Below, one piece after another: positions 1 through 8,830 of a DNA stretch of 64,000 bases. This DNA is from Halovenus sp037080055. Lineage in GTDB: Archaea > Halobacteriota > Halobacteria > Halobacteriales > Haloarculaceae. Within the stretch, counting starts at the first letter, position 1; each line of letters opens with the position of its first letter. The position numbers and the translations under genes are program-made. The stretch covers positions 1 to 64,000 of the forward strand of contig NZ_JBAOJI010000010.1 of assembly GCF_037080055.1 (NCBI RefSeq). Direction: 5' to 3'. The notes under the pieces are model-generated. The model worked only from the letters and a program-made list of their open reading frames with translations. It had not been told where the DNA came from and made no database searches.

Positions 1-1
1 C

Positions 2-88
2 ATCCGAGGCGAGAACGTTCTCGACCGCGAGACGCTGACGGAGACACTCGCCTACCAGCAGGATCTTCGCCGAAACTGGTCGAGATGA
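2..88 (+). pseudogene. 3' fragment of a possible RND/MMPL-type exporter gene
   Basis: The reading frame is open from the window edge to a TGA at 86-88. Its 28 residues (start IRGENVLDRETL, end LRRNWSR) have normal haloarchaeal composition and resemble the periplasmic-loop region of haloarchaeal RND/MMPL exporters, where a VRGENV-like stretch precedes a helix with a QQ/RQ-L pattern. It ends abruptly where the opposite-strand trkA fragment begins, so both genes seem to have been cut at one junction. The family call rests on a very short stretch and could be wrong. Confidence 0.3.
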
Positions 89-293
89 TCGCGTCCGCCT
101 GCTCCGCGCCGGCGTCTTTGAGCGTCTCCTTGATCGTCGCGTCTGCGTGCAAAACGAGACAGTCGTATTCGTTGGCAATCGCGTCCGCTCGTTGCTCATC
201 CTTTTCGATGACGACGACTTCGTTCCCCGATCTCGTCGCAATATCGATCAACGGGGATCCGATATCGCCTGCACCAACGACGATAATATACAT
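86..293 (-). pseudogene. TrkA N-terminal fragment
   Basis: From the ATG at 293 the frame gives a typical NAD-binding TrkA_N start: MYIIVVGAGDIG with the Rossmann GxGxxG, then an acidic strand end (VVVIEKDE) and HADATIKETLKDAG, which matches the third strand and helix of RCK domains. After about 69 residues (QADAIIST) the family pattern stops and the frame runs into sequence unlike TrkA. A full TrkA is about 220 or 445 residues, so this is a C-terminally truncated copy. It lies just downstream of the intact trkA and was probably a tandem second RCK gene of a K+ uptake system. Confidence 0.5.
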
Positions 294-367
294 GTCTCTC
301 ATCTTCAGCCGTCCCCATTGAAAACGTGTCGACTCTTAATTCTTCCAGCAGCCGCAACACTGCGTAG

Positions 368-1705
368 CTACGCTCTGGCGATGATTTCGTCGGCAAACGA
401 CGTTTCGACGAATATGATAACGTGATCGCCCGCTTCGAGGGTTGTGTCTCCTCGTGGTGTGATCAGCGTTCCGCCTCTTGTGAGTGCACCGACAACGAAC
501 TGGCCGGAGAGTTCGCTGTCGAGTTCTCTGATCGTGTAGCCGACCATCGAGCTATCGGAATCGAGTTCAAGTTCGAGCACTTCCGCCTGATCGTTTTCGA
601 GGACCGAGAGATTCTCGGCGACGCTCTCGAAACTAAACCGCGTTATCTCTTCGGCTGTCACTCCCCGAGGGTTAACCGCGACATCGATTCCAATCTCTTC
701 GAATAGTGTTACGTACTCGTCGTTGTTGACGACTGCAATGACTCGGTCGACACCGAGACGTTTCGCAAGGACTGCAACTAACAGATTGCGCTCATCTGAG
801 GGCATCGTCGCGATGACGATATCGGCTTCATCGACGTGTTCTCGCGAGAGGAAATCCACATCTGTTGCGTCCTGATGCATGACAACCGTCCCCGAAAGCT
901 CCTCTGCGAGCTCCCGAGCGCGAGTTTCGTCTCTCTCGATGAGCCGTGATTTGGACTCCCGCTCTTCAAGCAGTCGGGCGGTATGATAGCCAATTTCACT
1001 CCCGCCAGCAATAACAATGTCGTCGGCTTTGTCGGGGGTAGTCGATGGATTAAGATCGTTCGAAAACCCACGGACGCTTGCCGGACTCCCGATCACCACC
1101 GCCCGGTCGCCTGCTTCGATTCGCGTCTCGCCGCCGGGGATTAGTACAGAACCATCACGAAATAGTCCAGCGAAGGTGAGCGATTTGAATCGATCAGCCT
1201 CAGCAACGGTCTGACTGGCGACTGGACTGTCGGCAGTGATCTCAAACTCCGCCATATGAACGAGACCGTCCGCGAACGGATCGAGGTCGATTGCAGCGGG
1301 AAGTCCGGTGACGCGGACAATATTTTCTGCAGTCAATAGATCTGAGCAGACGAGGTGGTCCGCACCGAACGCACCGTGTTTGCGCTGCCACGTGCGGAGA
1401 TACTCGGCTGATTTGACCCGAGCGATTGTGAATGGATCGCCCAACGTCTTCGCGGTGCCACAGGCGACGAGGTTCGTCCGGTCGTCACCGGTACAAGCGA
1501 TGAACATATCAGCGTCGTCGACTTCTGCTTCCTGAAGCGTCGCTAACGAGGTCCCATCACCCAAGATTGAGAGAATATCAAGATCAAACTGGAGTTGGTC
1601 CGCACGGTCTGGATCATCCTCAACAACAATAACGTCGTTATCCGCGGCGAGGTTCGCGGCGATGGATGTTCCGACCAGCCCCGCGCCGATGATTACAACA
1701 CGCAT
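368..1705 (-). CDS. trkA: Trk potassium uptake regulatory subunit TrkA (two RCK repeats)
   Basis: This is the cytosolic gating subunit of a Trk/Ktr potassium channel-transporter; the ring of RCK domains binds NAD(H) or nucleotides. The 445 residues show two full RCK units. The first TrkA_N starts at residue 1 with GAGLVG at 7-12 and an acidic ribose-binding strand end (VVEDD). A TrkA_C lies near 140-220. The second TrkA_N begins near 228 with GGSEIG, and the second TrkA_C covers about 365-445. This is the standard length for the double form. No trkH channel gene is in the window. A broken second trkA follows directly. The gene faces away from a small membrane protein starting at 1796. Confidence 0.92.
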   Translation of the reverse strand: MRVVIIGAGLVGTSIAANLAADNDVIVVEDDPDRADQLQFDLDILSILGDGTSLATLQEAEVDDADMFIACTGDDRTNLVACGTAKTLGDPFTIARVKSAEYLRTWQRKHGAFGADHLVCSDLLTAENIVRVTGLPAAIDLDPFADGLVHMAEFEITADSPVASQTVAEADRFKSLTFAGLFRDGSVLIPGGETRIEAGDRAVVIGSPASVRGFSNDLNPSTTPDKADDIVIAGGSEIGYHTARLLEERESKSRLIERDETRARELAEELSGTVVMHQDATDVDFLSREHVDEADIVIATMPSDERNLLVAVLAKRLGVDRVIAVVNNDEYVTLFEEIGIDVAVNPRGVTAEEITRFSFESVAENLSVLENDQAEVLELELDSDSSMVGYTIRELDSELSGQFVVGALTRGGTLITPRGDTTLEAGDHVIIFVETSFADEIIARA

Positions 1706-1795
1706 ACGTCAATACCACCTGCTCGGTTCACAAGTCAATTTCTACCGAGTGAGTGCGTCGAGAGAATTTAGTATGACTGGCGAGAACGTATAACA

Positions 1796-2017
1796 ATGGA
1801 CATCCCAGCGAAGATTACACCAGCATCGAACAACCAAATCGTGTTCGTGGTTCTCGTGTGGGCCGGTATCGCGACGGGGAGTACGTATCTCTTACAATCT
1901 CCGCTGGTCAGATGGGAGATCATCCTCGGAACTGCCGTGGTACTCATCTGGACAGTCTGGGCAATCCAGCATCAGCTCGAACAGGTTCGTCAGGACCAGT
2001 ATCGACAAAATCTATAA
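1796..2017 (+). CDS. Small two-helix membrane protein
   Basis: The 73-residue protein has two hydrophobic segments (about residues 15-35 and 42-60) followed by a charged C-terminal tail rich in Q and R, so it is probably an integral membrane hairpin. An AATTTAGTA box about 29 nt upstream of the ATG fits a leaderless haloarchaeal promoter. It lies between trkA and an Lrp/RCK_C regulator, which suggests a link to ion transport. I do not recognise the family. Confidence 0.6.
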   Translation: MDIPAKITPASNNQIVFVVLVWAGIATGSTYLLQSPLVRWEIILGTAVVLIWTVWAIQHQLEQVRQDQYRQNL

Positions 2018-2100
2018 CGTGAAACCGAGAGTCTACCTCGACGACTACGTGAGATTCACACCCCAGAAAGCGATTTCTGCCAATCTGCACGACAAGTAAA

Positions 2101-2850
2101 TCACCCTTCAGTGAAAGCACGTAGCGCTTCGTCAGCAATCCCTGTCCGGGAAAATAGTGTGGCCACATCTCCCGCCTGAATCGTCGTATGACCCGCAGGA
2201 GTTTCTGCGTTTGCTCCGTCCTCTCGTTCGATCGAAATGACCAGTAGGTCCTCCGTGATCAATCCCTCTTCGGTCGCCGTTTGAATTGTTTTTCCGGCGA
2301 TTGCTGCATTCTCAGCAACGGGAAGCTCCACTAAGTCGGCATCCTCACTGAGATCTGCGATACCGGTTACCGGTGCCCCCATTTCCGGCTGATCCGGACC
2401 GAACGGCTCGTAGGGCTGGAAGTGCTCCTGGTGGAGAAGTTCCTCGTGGTCGATGTCGACCCCGAGCGCCGCGATTTCCTGAGCGATGCGTCTGATATCG
2501 GCTGTATCTGTCGCGATTACCGTCACGTGGAGGTTCTCCTCACCGGACATCACCTCCCGGATGTTGATCACGCCCGGAATATCCAGAATCCGCTGGGCGA
2601 ACCGGTCCCGATCAGTCACGACCGCAGTACAGAAAAACAGGTTGGCGAGCCGCCCGCCGAGCTTTTCGTAGTCGATCTGAGCGTGATATCCCTCGATGAC
2701 CCCCTCCTCTTCAAGCCGACGGATCCGGTTCCGGATCGTCGGTGCCGAGACATCGACTTCCTCAGCGATTTCCGGCGCAGACGTGTGCCGGGCGTCTTGC
2801 GTTAATCGATGGATGATTCGCTCGTCGATAGCATCGATCTCAATACCCAT
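2101..2850 (-). CDS. Lrp/AsnC family regulator with C-terminal RCK_C domain
   Basis: This is a transcriptional regulator of about 249 residues. The N-terminal winged helix-turn-helix (IDERIIHRLTQDARHTSAPEI, then VSAPTIRNRIRRLEEEGVI) is classic Lrp/AsnC, followed by the RAM/Lrp sensor fold (ANLFFCTAVV through HVTVIATDT). The last 80 or so residues (LVELPVAENAAIAGKTI to the end) form a TrkA_C/RCK_C domain, a fusion seen in haloarchaea and linked to cation transport control. I chose the ATG at 2850 (MGIEIDAIDERI) because the longer frame adds only an unrelated octapeptide. The neighbouring trkA and permease genes are plausible targets, by inference. Confidence 0.85.
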   Translation of the reverse strand: MGIEIDAIDERIIHRLTQDARHTSAPEIAEEVDVSAPTIRNRIRRLEEEGVIEGYHAQIDYEKLGGRLANLFFCTAVVTDRDRFAQRILDIPGVINIREVMSGEENLHVTVIATDTADIRRIAQEIAALGVDIDHEELLHQEHFQPYEPFGPDQPEMGAPVTGIADLSEDADLVELPVAENAAIAGKTIQTATEEGLITEDLLVISIEREDGANAETPAGHTTIQAGDVATLFSRTGIADEALRAFTEG

Positions 2851-3079
2851 ATTTATACATACGAATCGAATCACAAAATAGTACCAGTCTTATTTTTGTA
2901 TCACTGCGTTCGCGAGCCACGATTCTCTATTGCCTCCTTGTCTTGAATCGCTACCCCAGCATGATAACGAGTAGAATGCTGTTCCGGTTGATTAAACGAA
3001 TACCAAATTTCGGAGCCATAATATTATGGAACAGTTGGAGAACACACCACTTTTTGCACCTCAGTAAATACCTAATTGT

Positions 3080-3514
3080 ATGTCCGCAAACGAACAGCGC
3101 GATTTGCTGTCGCACGTTCTCTTGCCAGTGGCTCACAAGGAGGATGCACTGGCGACGGCAACCGCCCTCGAACCGTACGATCCCGAGCAGGTGACAGCGC
3201 TCCACGTTGTGGAGAAAGGCGAAGGCGTCCCCGACAAAACGCCGGTCGAACAATCGGAGGAAATCGCGGAAGAGTCCTACGCTGCGGTTCGGACTGTCTT
3301 CCCCGATGCCGACGATCATACGGCATACGGTCGGGATATCGTGGGGGAGATATTTGCAGCCGCCGAGGAGGTCGACGCAAGTGCAGTCGCGTACAGAGCT
3401 CGCAGTGGAAACCGTATCATGCAGTTTCTCTCTGGCGATCTCTCTCTGAAACTGGTCACCCAAGGTGACCGGCCTGTAATTGCTCTTCCGCGCTCCGAAT
3501 CCAACGATGAGTGA
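3080..3514 (+). CDS. Universal stress protein (UspA family)
   Basis: The 144 residues begin with a hydrophobic first strand (LLSHVLLPVAHKEDALATA), as in Usp folds, and end with the RPVIALPR-type last strand. The middle holds VTALHVVEKGEG and a helix ending in AYRARSGNRIMQFLSGDLSLKLV, which takes the place of the usual GxxGxxRxxxGS ATP loop and lacks its glycine pattern, so nucleotide binding is doubtful. The last codons overlap the start of the downstream permease by 8 bp (ATGAGTGA), so the two genes are translationally coupled and probably work together. Confidence 0.8.
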   Translation: MSANEQRDLLSHVLLPVAHKEDALATATALEPYDPEQVTALHVVEKGEGVPDKTPVEQSEEIAEESYAAVRTVFPDADDHTAYGRDIVGEIFAAAEEVDASAVAYRARSGNRIMQFLSGDLSLKLVTQGDRPVIALPRSESNDE

Positions 3515-5765
3515 CGAAGAACTCGCCAAAGACCTCGGTCTCGTCTCCGCGATGACCATCGGAATCGGGACGATGATCGGGGCAGGCATCTTCGTCCTGC
3601 CGGGTGTGGCCGCCAACGCGGCGGGTCCGGTCGTCGTCGTCTCCTTCGTCGTTGGCGGATTGATTGCGATGGTCAACGCGCTGTCGGTCTCCGAGCTTGG
3701 GACAGCGATGCCCAAAGCCGGCGGTGGCTACTACTACATCAACAAGGCGCTGGGGCCGATGTTCGGCTCTATCGCCGGGATGGGTGATTGGATGGGACTG
3801 GCTTTCGCATCGGCGTTTTATTGTATTGGCTTTGGGCAGTACCTCGCCGAGTTCGCCCCGCTCCCTGCAATTGCATTCCTTAATCCGATCCAAGTCGGTG
3901 CACTGTTCGCCGGCCTCGTTTTCGTTGCTGTCAACTACATTGGTGCGAAGGAAACAGGCGGCGTCCAGACGGTCATCGTCTTCATCCTGCTTTCGATCCT
4001 CACCCTGTTCGCCGTCGCAGGGTTCTTTTCGTTCGACTATGCGACGCTCTCCGGGTCCAACGGACTGGCACCGTTCGGGACCGGGGAGATCCTCCCCGCC
4101 ACGGCGCTGGTGTTCGTCTCCTTCCTCGGCTATGCGAAAATCGCGACAGTCGCAGAAGAGTTGAAAAACCCCGGCCGGAATCTCCCCATCGCGATCATCG
4201 GGAGTGTCGGCATCGTAACCGTCATCTACGCGATTCTCGTCACGACGATGCTGGGAGTGGTTCCGTGGCCAGAACTCAGTCAGGACGCGCCTGTCGCACA
4301 GGCAGCGGAGGTCGCGTTTCCGTCCTCGCTCGGGCCGATCGGCGGCGTCGCCGCCGCGGCCGCCGCGATTATGACCGTCGGGGCGCTGCTGGCGACGGCT
4401 TCCTCTGCCAACGCCTCGATTCTCGCTTCGGCCCGGATCAACTTCGCAATGGGACGGGATAAGATCGTCACGAACTGGCTGAACGAGATCCACCCCAACT
4501 ACGCGACGCCGTACCGGTCGATTCTCGTCACCGGCGGACTCATCATCGTGTTCATTGCCCTCTTAGGACAGGATATCGAGGTACTCTCGAAGGCGGCCAG
4601 CGTCCTCCATCTCATCGTCTACGCGCTGATGAACGTCGCGCTGATCGTGTTTCGGGAAGCAGATACGCCGGAATACGACCCCGATTTCACTGTTCCACTG
4701 TACCCAATCACACCGATTCTCGGCGCGGTGTTGTCACTGGGACTGGTGGCCTTCATGGACGGGATCGAAATCGCGCTCTCGGGAGGGTTCGTCATCGCCG
4801 CACTAGTGTGGTACTTCCTGTATGCGCGGGACAAAACGACCAAACAGGGCGTACTCTCAGAGTATATCCGCAGTCGCGAGAGTGACCTTCCAGATCAGGT
4901 TGTCGACGCCGCCGACGCGGTTGCCCCGACAGGGGACGAGGGGCCGACGATCATGGTCGCCGTGGCGAACCCGCGGACTGAGAGCGCACTCATCACGCTC
5001 GCTGCCGCGGTCGCACAGCAGAAAGGCGGCCGCGTGCTCGCCACGCACATCGTCACAGTCCCGGATCAGACCTCGCTCCAGACCGCCTCGGAGAGAGGGA
5101 TCGACGAGTCCTCCGAAGAGCTTCTGAACGCCGCAAAATCGGACGCGGAGGAATTCGATGTTCCGATCGAGACGCGAACGATCCTCTCCCATCGCGGATT
5201 TGAGGAGGTCTTCGACGCGGCTCGGACCCACAGCGCAGATACCGTCGTGATGGGTTACGGCGGCGCGCAGTTCGCGGGCGGGCGCGCGGAAGGAACACTT
5301 GAGGAATTAACTCATAATCTCCCATGTGACTTCCTGGTGCTGGACGGGGAGGAGTTGAATCTCACCAACGTGCTTGTTCCGACTGCAGGCGGTCCCTCCT
5401 CGGACCTCTCCGCTGAGGTTGCTCGCGCACTCCGAACGAGCATCGGCGTGGACGTTTCTCTGCTGCACATCGTCGACTCCGGAGAAGAAGAGTCCGGTCG
5501 TGCGTTCCTCACCGACTGGGCAGCGGGCCACCAATTGGAAGATGCTGATCTCCGCATCGAGACCGGCGACGTGGAGACCAAAATCGGGGAGGTTGGTTCG
5601 GAATACAGTCTAGTAATCATCGGCGCGACAGAGCGCGGCCTGCTCTCCCGAATCGTCCGCGGGTCACTGGTGTTCGACACGATCGAACGTCTCGATACAC
5701 CCGTTCTCTTGACCGAACGGCCGTCGTCTCGGTCCTTACGGGAGCGGTTGTTTGGTCGTCGCTGA
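3507..5765 (+). CDS. APC-family amino acid permease with two C-terminal Usp domains
   Basis: This is a secondary transporter for amino acids or amines of the APC superfamily. After a short cytosolic lead (MSDEELAKDLGL) comes the first unwound helix with the family motif GIGTMIGAGIFVLPG, and about 12 membrane segments run to residue 430. The remainder holds two Usp-like cytosolic domains, from about 465 (TIMVAVANPR) and from about 610 (TNVLVPTAGG to VVIIGATERG and LLTERPSSR). The 753-residue length and layout are common in haloarchaea. The start at 3507 is preferred over an in-frame ATG at 3480 because it overlaps the uspA stop and matches family N-termini. Substrate is not deducible. Confidence 0.9.
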   Translation: MSDEELAKDLGLVSAMTIGIGTMIGAGIFVLPGVAANAAGPVVVVSFVVGGLIAMVNALSVSELGTAMPKAGGGYYYINKALGPMFGSIAGMGDWMGLAFASAFYCIGFGQYLAEFAPLPAIAFLNPIQVGALFAGLVFVAVNYIGAKETGGVQTVIVFILLSILTLFAVAGFFSFDYATLSGSNGLAPFGTGEILPATALVFVSFLGYAKIATVAEELKNPGRNLPIAIIGSVGIVTVIYAILVTTMLGVVPWPELSQDAPVAQAAEVAFPSSLGPIGGVAAAAAAIMTVGALLATASSANASILASARINFAMGRDKIVTNWLNEIHPNYATPYRSILVTGGLIIVFIALLGQDIEVLSKAASVLHLIVYALMNVALIVFREADTPEYDPDFTVPLYPITPILGAVLSLGLVAFMDGIEIALSGGFVIAALVWYFLYARDKTTKQGVLSEYIRSRESDLPDQVVDAADAVAPTGDEGPTIMVAVANPRTESALITLAAAVAQQKGGRVLATHIVTVPDQTSLQTASERGIDESSEELLNAAKSDAEEFDVPIETRTILSHRGFEEVFDAARTHSADTVVMGYGGAQFAGGRAEGTLEELTHNLPCDFLVLDGEELNLTNVLVPTAGGPSSDLSAEVARALRTSIGVDVSLLHIVDSGEEESGRAFLTDWAAGHQLEDADLRIETGDVETKIGEVGSEYSLVIIGATERGLLSRIVRGSLVFDTIERLDTPVLLTERPSSRSLRERLFGRR

Positions 5766-5836
5766 CCCCGGACTTTTCTGAGTTATATACTATTCCAGAC
5801 AGATAGCTTATATCACGCGACGACGAACTATCGGTT

Positions 5837-6193
5837 ATGTCAGACGATTCCGCGGCACCAACTCCGCCCGAGGGGTTACCAGAAGCGGTCGTCACAGAAC
5901 TCAATGGCCTGTCTGCGGAAGACCTCCGCAGAGCAATCGTGCACGCGCAAGAGTTACTCCAGTGGCAAGAAGATACCCCGTCGCAAATCGAGCTTCATCC
6001 CGGAGAAGACGTTATTAGAGTGAACGAACGGGATACGTATACAGAGGTCGTTAAGACGGTCCCTTGTCCGGAAGGATGCGAGGACTGCCCTCATGGACCG
6101 TATCTTTATCACGTCAGGGAAGAACAGCGACCAGAGGGCGGCACCCATACTCACTGGACGTTCATCGGCGAAGTTGACACTGAGAAGAATTGA
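5837..6193 (+). CDS. Small Cys-rich HGPY-motif protein (DUF6788-like)
   Basis: The 118 residues have an N-terminal helical part (LSAEDLRRAIVHAQELLQW) and a C-terminal module with CPEGCEDCPHGPYLYHV followed by an aromatic strand (HTHWTFIGEV). A Cys cluster plus HGPY/W plus a terminal K/R-G or I-G strand resembles DUF6788-type proteins, which are often next to mobile elements. The gene at 11543 has the same layout but a divergent sequence. A GCTTATATCA box lies about 28 nt upstream of the ATG. Function is unknown; metal binding is likely. Confidence 0.65.
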   Translation: MSDDSAAPTPPEGLPEAVVTELNGLSAEDLRRAIVHAQELLQWQEDTPSQIELHPGEDVIRVNERDTYTEVVKTVPCPEGCEDCPHGPYLYHVREEQRPEGGTHTHWTFIGEVDTEKN

Positions 6194-6445
6194 TAACGTT
6201 TTCTCAAGGGAGTACGCTCCACAATCGAAGTGTCCTGTCCCCAGCTCGAGGTTGTCGTGCTTCTCGGTATCGGTCGGCCCATTCATTCTTTGATTTTTAT
6301 GATGAACCATCTGTTATACGAGCGTGGCGACCCAGAATGAGTGTTATTTTAGACCAACAACAATAGCTGGTCTTCTTGCTGCATACATACTCTATATCTT
6401 GCAGGGCACTTCTGATTAATTCCTGATAGACAGCACAGCTCATCG

Positions 6446-8249
6446 GTCACTGCCTCACCAATAATGATCGGTCGGGAGCATCATATTCAGTCCCAGACTC
6501 ATTCTCTGACGCTAATATTGAAGGAGGCATCAACGACAAGTACGATGGGTTCAGATCCTCCGCTGAGAGAACGACGATTGACTGACGCCTATTGTGTTGG
6601 TATCGAGTTTCGGGATACATTACGCGGTGGGGCTGGATTACTCGATGCACTCTCCGCCGTCGAACCGAAGTTTGACACCTTGGAGGATAGCTATCCTGAC
6701 TGGCATCCAGCACCCTATTCATTCGATGGGATGATTCGACTGTTTCTCTATCATGAGATTACAGGGACGAGTTACCGACAACTCGAAACGTATCCTGAGC
6801 TCGCGACTGCGGTTGGCCTTGAGAAGACGCCAGATGAATCAGTTCTCTCACGAACATGGCGCAATCGCTTCACTGACGGCGTCCGGGAGTTCATCACAAC
6901 CGCCGCACACTACGTCGTCAAAGAAATCCACGACCGCGATATTTCAGTGCCTGAGGTACGCCCGAAAGAAGAGGTACTCACTCCAGAGAAGGACCCTCAC
7001 ACATTTTCTGATGAAGACACCGAGGCAGATGATGGTTTCAGCGACGAGCAAATTTATCGGACGACTCGCCTCGCACGGAATCATGGCTTCGACGGATTCG
7101 AGACGGGTCGTGGTGAGAACGCCACCTACGAGGATGTCCAGTTTTTCGAGTTGCAGACGTTCATGGGGATGGTCGGCTGTGGAACAGCCCAGGGAGCTGC
7201 TCGCTTCCAATACCAGCGCGGCAAAGAGTACGGCCCTCACGGTGATACACATCTCCGAGCAATCAAGCAATTCGATCCCGAGGACATCATCGAAGGATTC
7301 GATGTAGCCAGCAATCAGCTTCTTTCAGCCATCGCCTCAGAGGTCTCGTTCCGGCGGCCGGTCACTGCGGCTATCGACATCACCACAGTTCCTTACTACG
7401 GCAAGGTCGAGGGAATGCCGATGGTCAGCGGGACGAAAGAAGGGGATCAGCGGGCGTTCAAATTTGCGACGTTGTCGATTGTCGGCCAGAATATTCCGTT
7501 GATCTTGGCCGTGGAGCCAATTCGCGAGAGTTCTAACTGGGACGAGAATCGATCCAACCAGATTCATCGCGCTGTCCGGCGGTTAGTGCAACAAGCCCAA
7601 GAACACGTCCAGATCGAAACGGTGCTATGTGACCGTGAGTTTGACTCACGGCACGTCTTTCAGACGCTTTCCAATCTCGGCGTGAACTATCTCATTCCGA
7701 AGCGGATCACGAGCACTGAACGGGAAGCTATCGAGAAGATGGAGGCCGATGGGGAAGAAGTCGCTGTGGAATCTGCATCGGTCCACGTTGAGACGGGCTC
7801 GCATCCAATGCGATTCTTGTACGTCACTGCCACGAAAGGAGAAGGGACGGCTGTCTTTGCGACGAATCTTCGTGTTGGACCTGATGAGGCTGAATCATTC
7901 TGTCGGCGGTATAGTCGCCGCTGGCAGATCGAAAACGAGTACAAAAGCATCAAGAACGACTTCCTCGCAAAGACATCCTCGAAAGACTACCGGGTACGGC
8001 TGTTCTACTTCGTGTTCGCTGTGTTGCTGTACAACATTTGGCGACTGACCGATTTCTTGCTGAAGGCGAGTGTTGACGGCGCAATCGACTACGCACCGGC
8101 CCTCACAGCCGGTGAGTGTGTTGAGTTGATCTCCTCAGCATTAATTCCGCCTGACTAACACTGCTCGCCCCTCGGTTCGCCATTCGTGAGTGGCAACACT
8201 CTGGAGATAACCATAAATTAGTCAGAGTTCAATTAATTGAGGCAGTGAC
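6446..8249 (+). mobile_element. Insertion sequence with DDE transposase, about 1.8 kb
   Basis: A perfect 12-bp terminal inverted repeat (GTCACTGCCTCA at 6446-6457 and its complement at 8238-8249) encloses one transposase gene. The flanking five bases (CATCG left, TATGT right) are not identical, so I see no target-site duplication. Either none is made, the ends are slightly different, or the copy has recombined. It separates the host-like genes from the accessory region. Confidence 0.75.
6545..8158 (+). CDS. IS4-like DDE transposase
   Basis: This is a transposase of about 537 residues. The N-terminal part (YSFDGMIRLFLYHEITGTSYRQL) is the helical domain seen in IS4/IS5-like enzymes. The RNase H-like core starts at AAIDITTVPYYG, which supplies the first Asp. 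The second Asp is in VLCDREFDS, and the Glu lies in RRWQIENEYKSIKND, a Y/W-IE-YK signature typical of IS4-group enzymes. The C-terminus has the usual hydrophobic helices (FYFVFAVLLYNIWRL). An upstream ATG at 6464 would add 27 residues including untidy sequence close to the IS end, so I prefer 6545. No frameshift is seen, so the element may still be active. Confidence 0.88.
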   Translation: MGSDPPLRERRLTDAYCVGIEFRDTLRGGAGLLDALSAVEPKFDTLEDSYPDWHPAPYSFDGMIRLFLYHEITGTSYRQLETYPELATAVGLEKTPDESVLSRTWRNRFTDGVREFITTAAHYVVKEIHDRDISVPEVRPKEEVLTPEKDPHTFSDEDTEADDGFSDEQIYRTTRLARNHGFDGFETGRGENATYEDVQFFELQTFMGMVGCGTAQGAARFQYQRGKEYGPHGDTHLRAIKQFDPEDIIEGFDVASNQLLSAIASEVSFRRPVTAAIDITTVPYYGKVEGMPMVSGTKEGDQRAFKFATLSIVGQNIPLILAVEPIRESSNWDENRSNQIHRAVRRLVQQAQEHVQIETVLCDREFDSRHVFQTLSNLGVNYLIPKRITSTEREAIEKMEADGEEVAVESASVHVETGSHPMRFLYVTATKGEGTAVFATNLRVGPDEAESFCRRYSRRWQIENEYKSIKNDFLAKTSSKDYRVRLFYFVFAVLLYNIWRLTDFLLKASVDGAIDYAPALTAGECVELISSALIPPD

Positions 8250-8830
8250 TATGTCTATTGCGTTCTCAACCGGTACAAATTCGTAGGATATTCCACAATT
8301 TCCGAATAGAATTATGAAAAATAAACCCATCCTCCGAAACTCTGGGCAACTCAACGCTCTATATTCGGTATATCGTTATATAGTTTATCTACTGTATACT
8401 GGAGTTGTCGCCACCCCGCCAGTGCCTAATTCCCGAAGGAACCGTCTTTTAGGATGCTCAACCCTCGGGGTGTCGTCTCGATAGCGGTTAAAATCTGAGT
8501 ACACTTTGACCTCCCAGAGGACTAATTACCGAGAGTCATAATTTATATACACAAATAACCAAGATTAGACGTGAATCTAATATCACACCAAAACGCAAGA
8601 CAACGGACGACTGGTAACTATACAAACACTAAACTGCGCCATTTCACCGCTACACGCCCTGTCGCTACAGCGACTAACAGGCGAAAATCACCGCTATCGA
8701 GCTTTTAGTTGTGTACATGAATTAACGGCACTCGACGCCCTCACTACACACCCCCGCGTCCGCAATTCCACCGAAGAATCGTACCGGCGGACACACCCCC
8801 GCGTCCGCAAACACCCCACCCACAACGCTC
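8250..8830. other. Intergenic region with a 20-bp direct repeat
   Basis: No credible gene is seen in these 580 bases; the left part is AT-rich. Near the right side ACACACCCCCGCGTCCGCAA occurs exactly at 8746-8765 and again at 8791-8810, and a close relative (ACACACCCCAGTGTCCGCAA) lies near 40066-40085. The preceding CTCACTACACA matches the complement of the 24-bp tandem units at 47.8 and 48.7 kb, so these belong to one dispersed repeat family. Confidence 0.6.

Noticed and set aside
4330..4380. GCC/GCG-rich run that looks like a microsatellite
   Set aside because: It codes an Ala-rich membrane-helix turn (GVAAAAAAI) of the permease and is normal for high-GC coding DNA.
3456..4493. 345-codon minus-strand frame opposite the permease
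   Set aside because: Shadow of the APC permease; D/R/G-rich composition typical of antisense frames in high-GC genes.
6441..8254. Target-site duplication of the IS
   Set aside because: The flanks CATCG and TATGT do not match, so no duplication is claimed.
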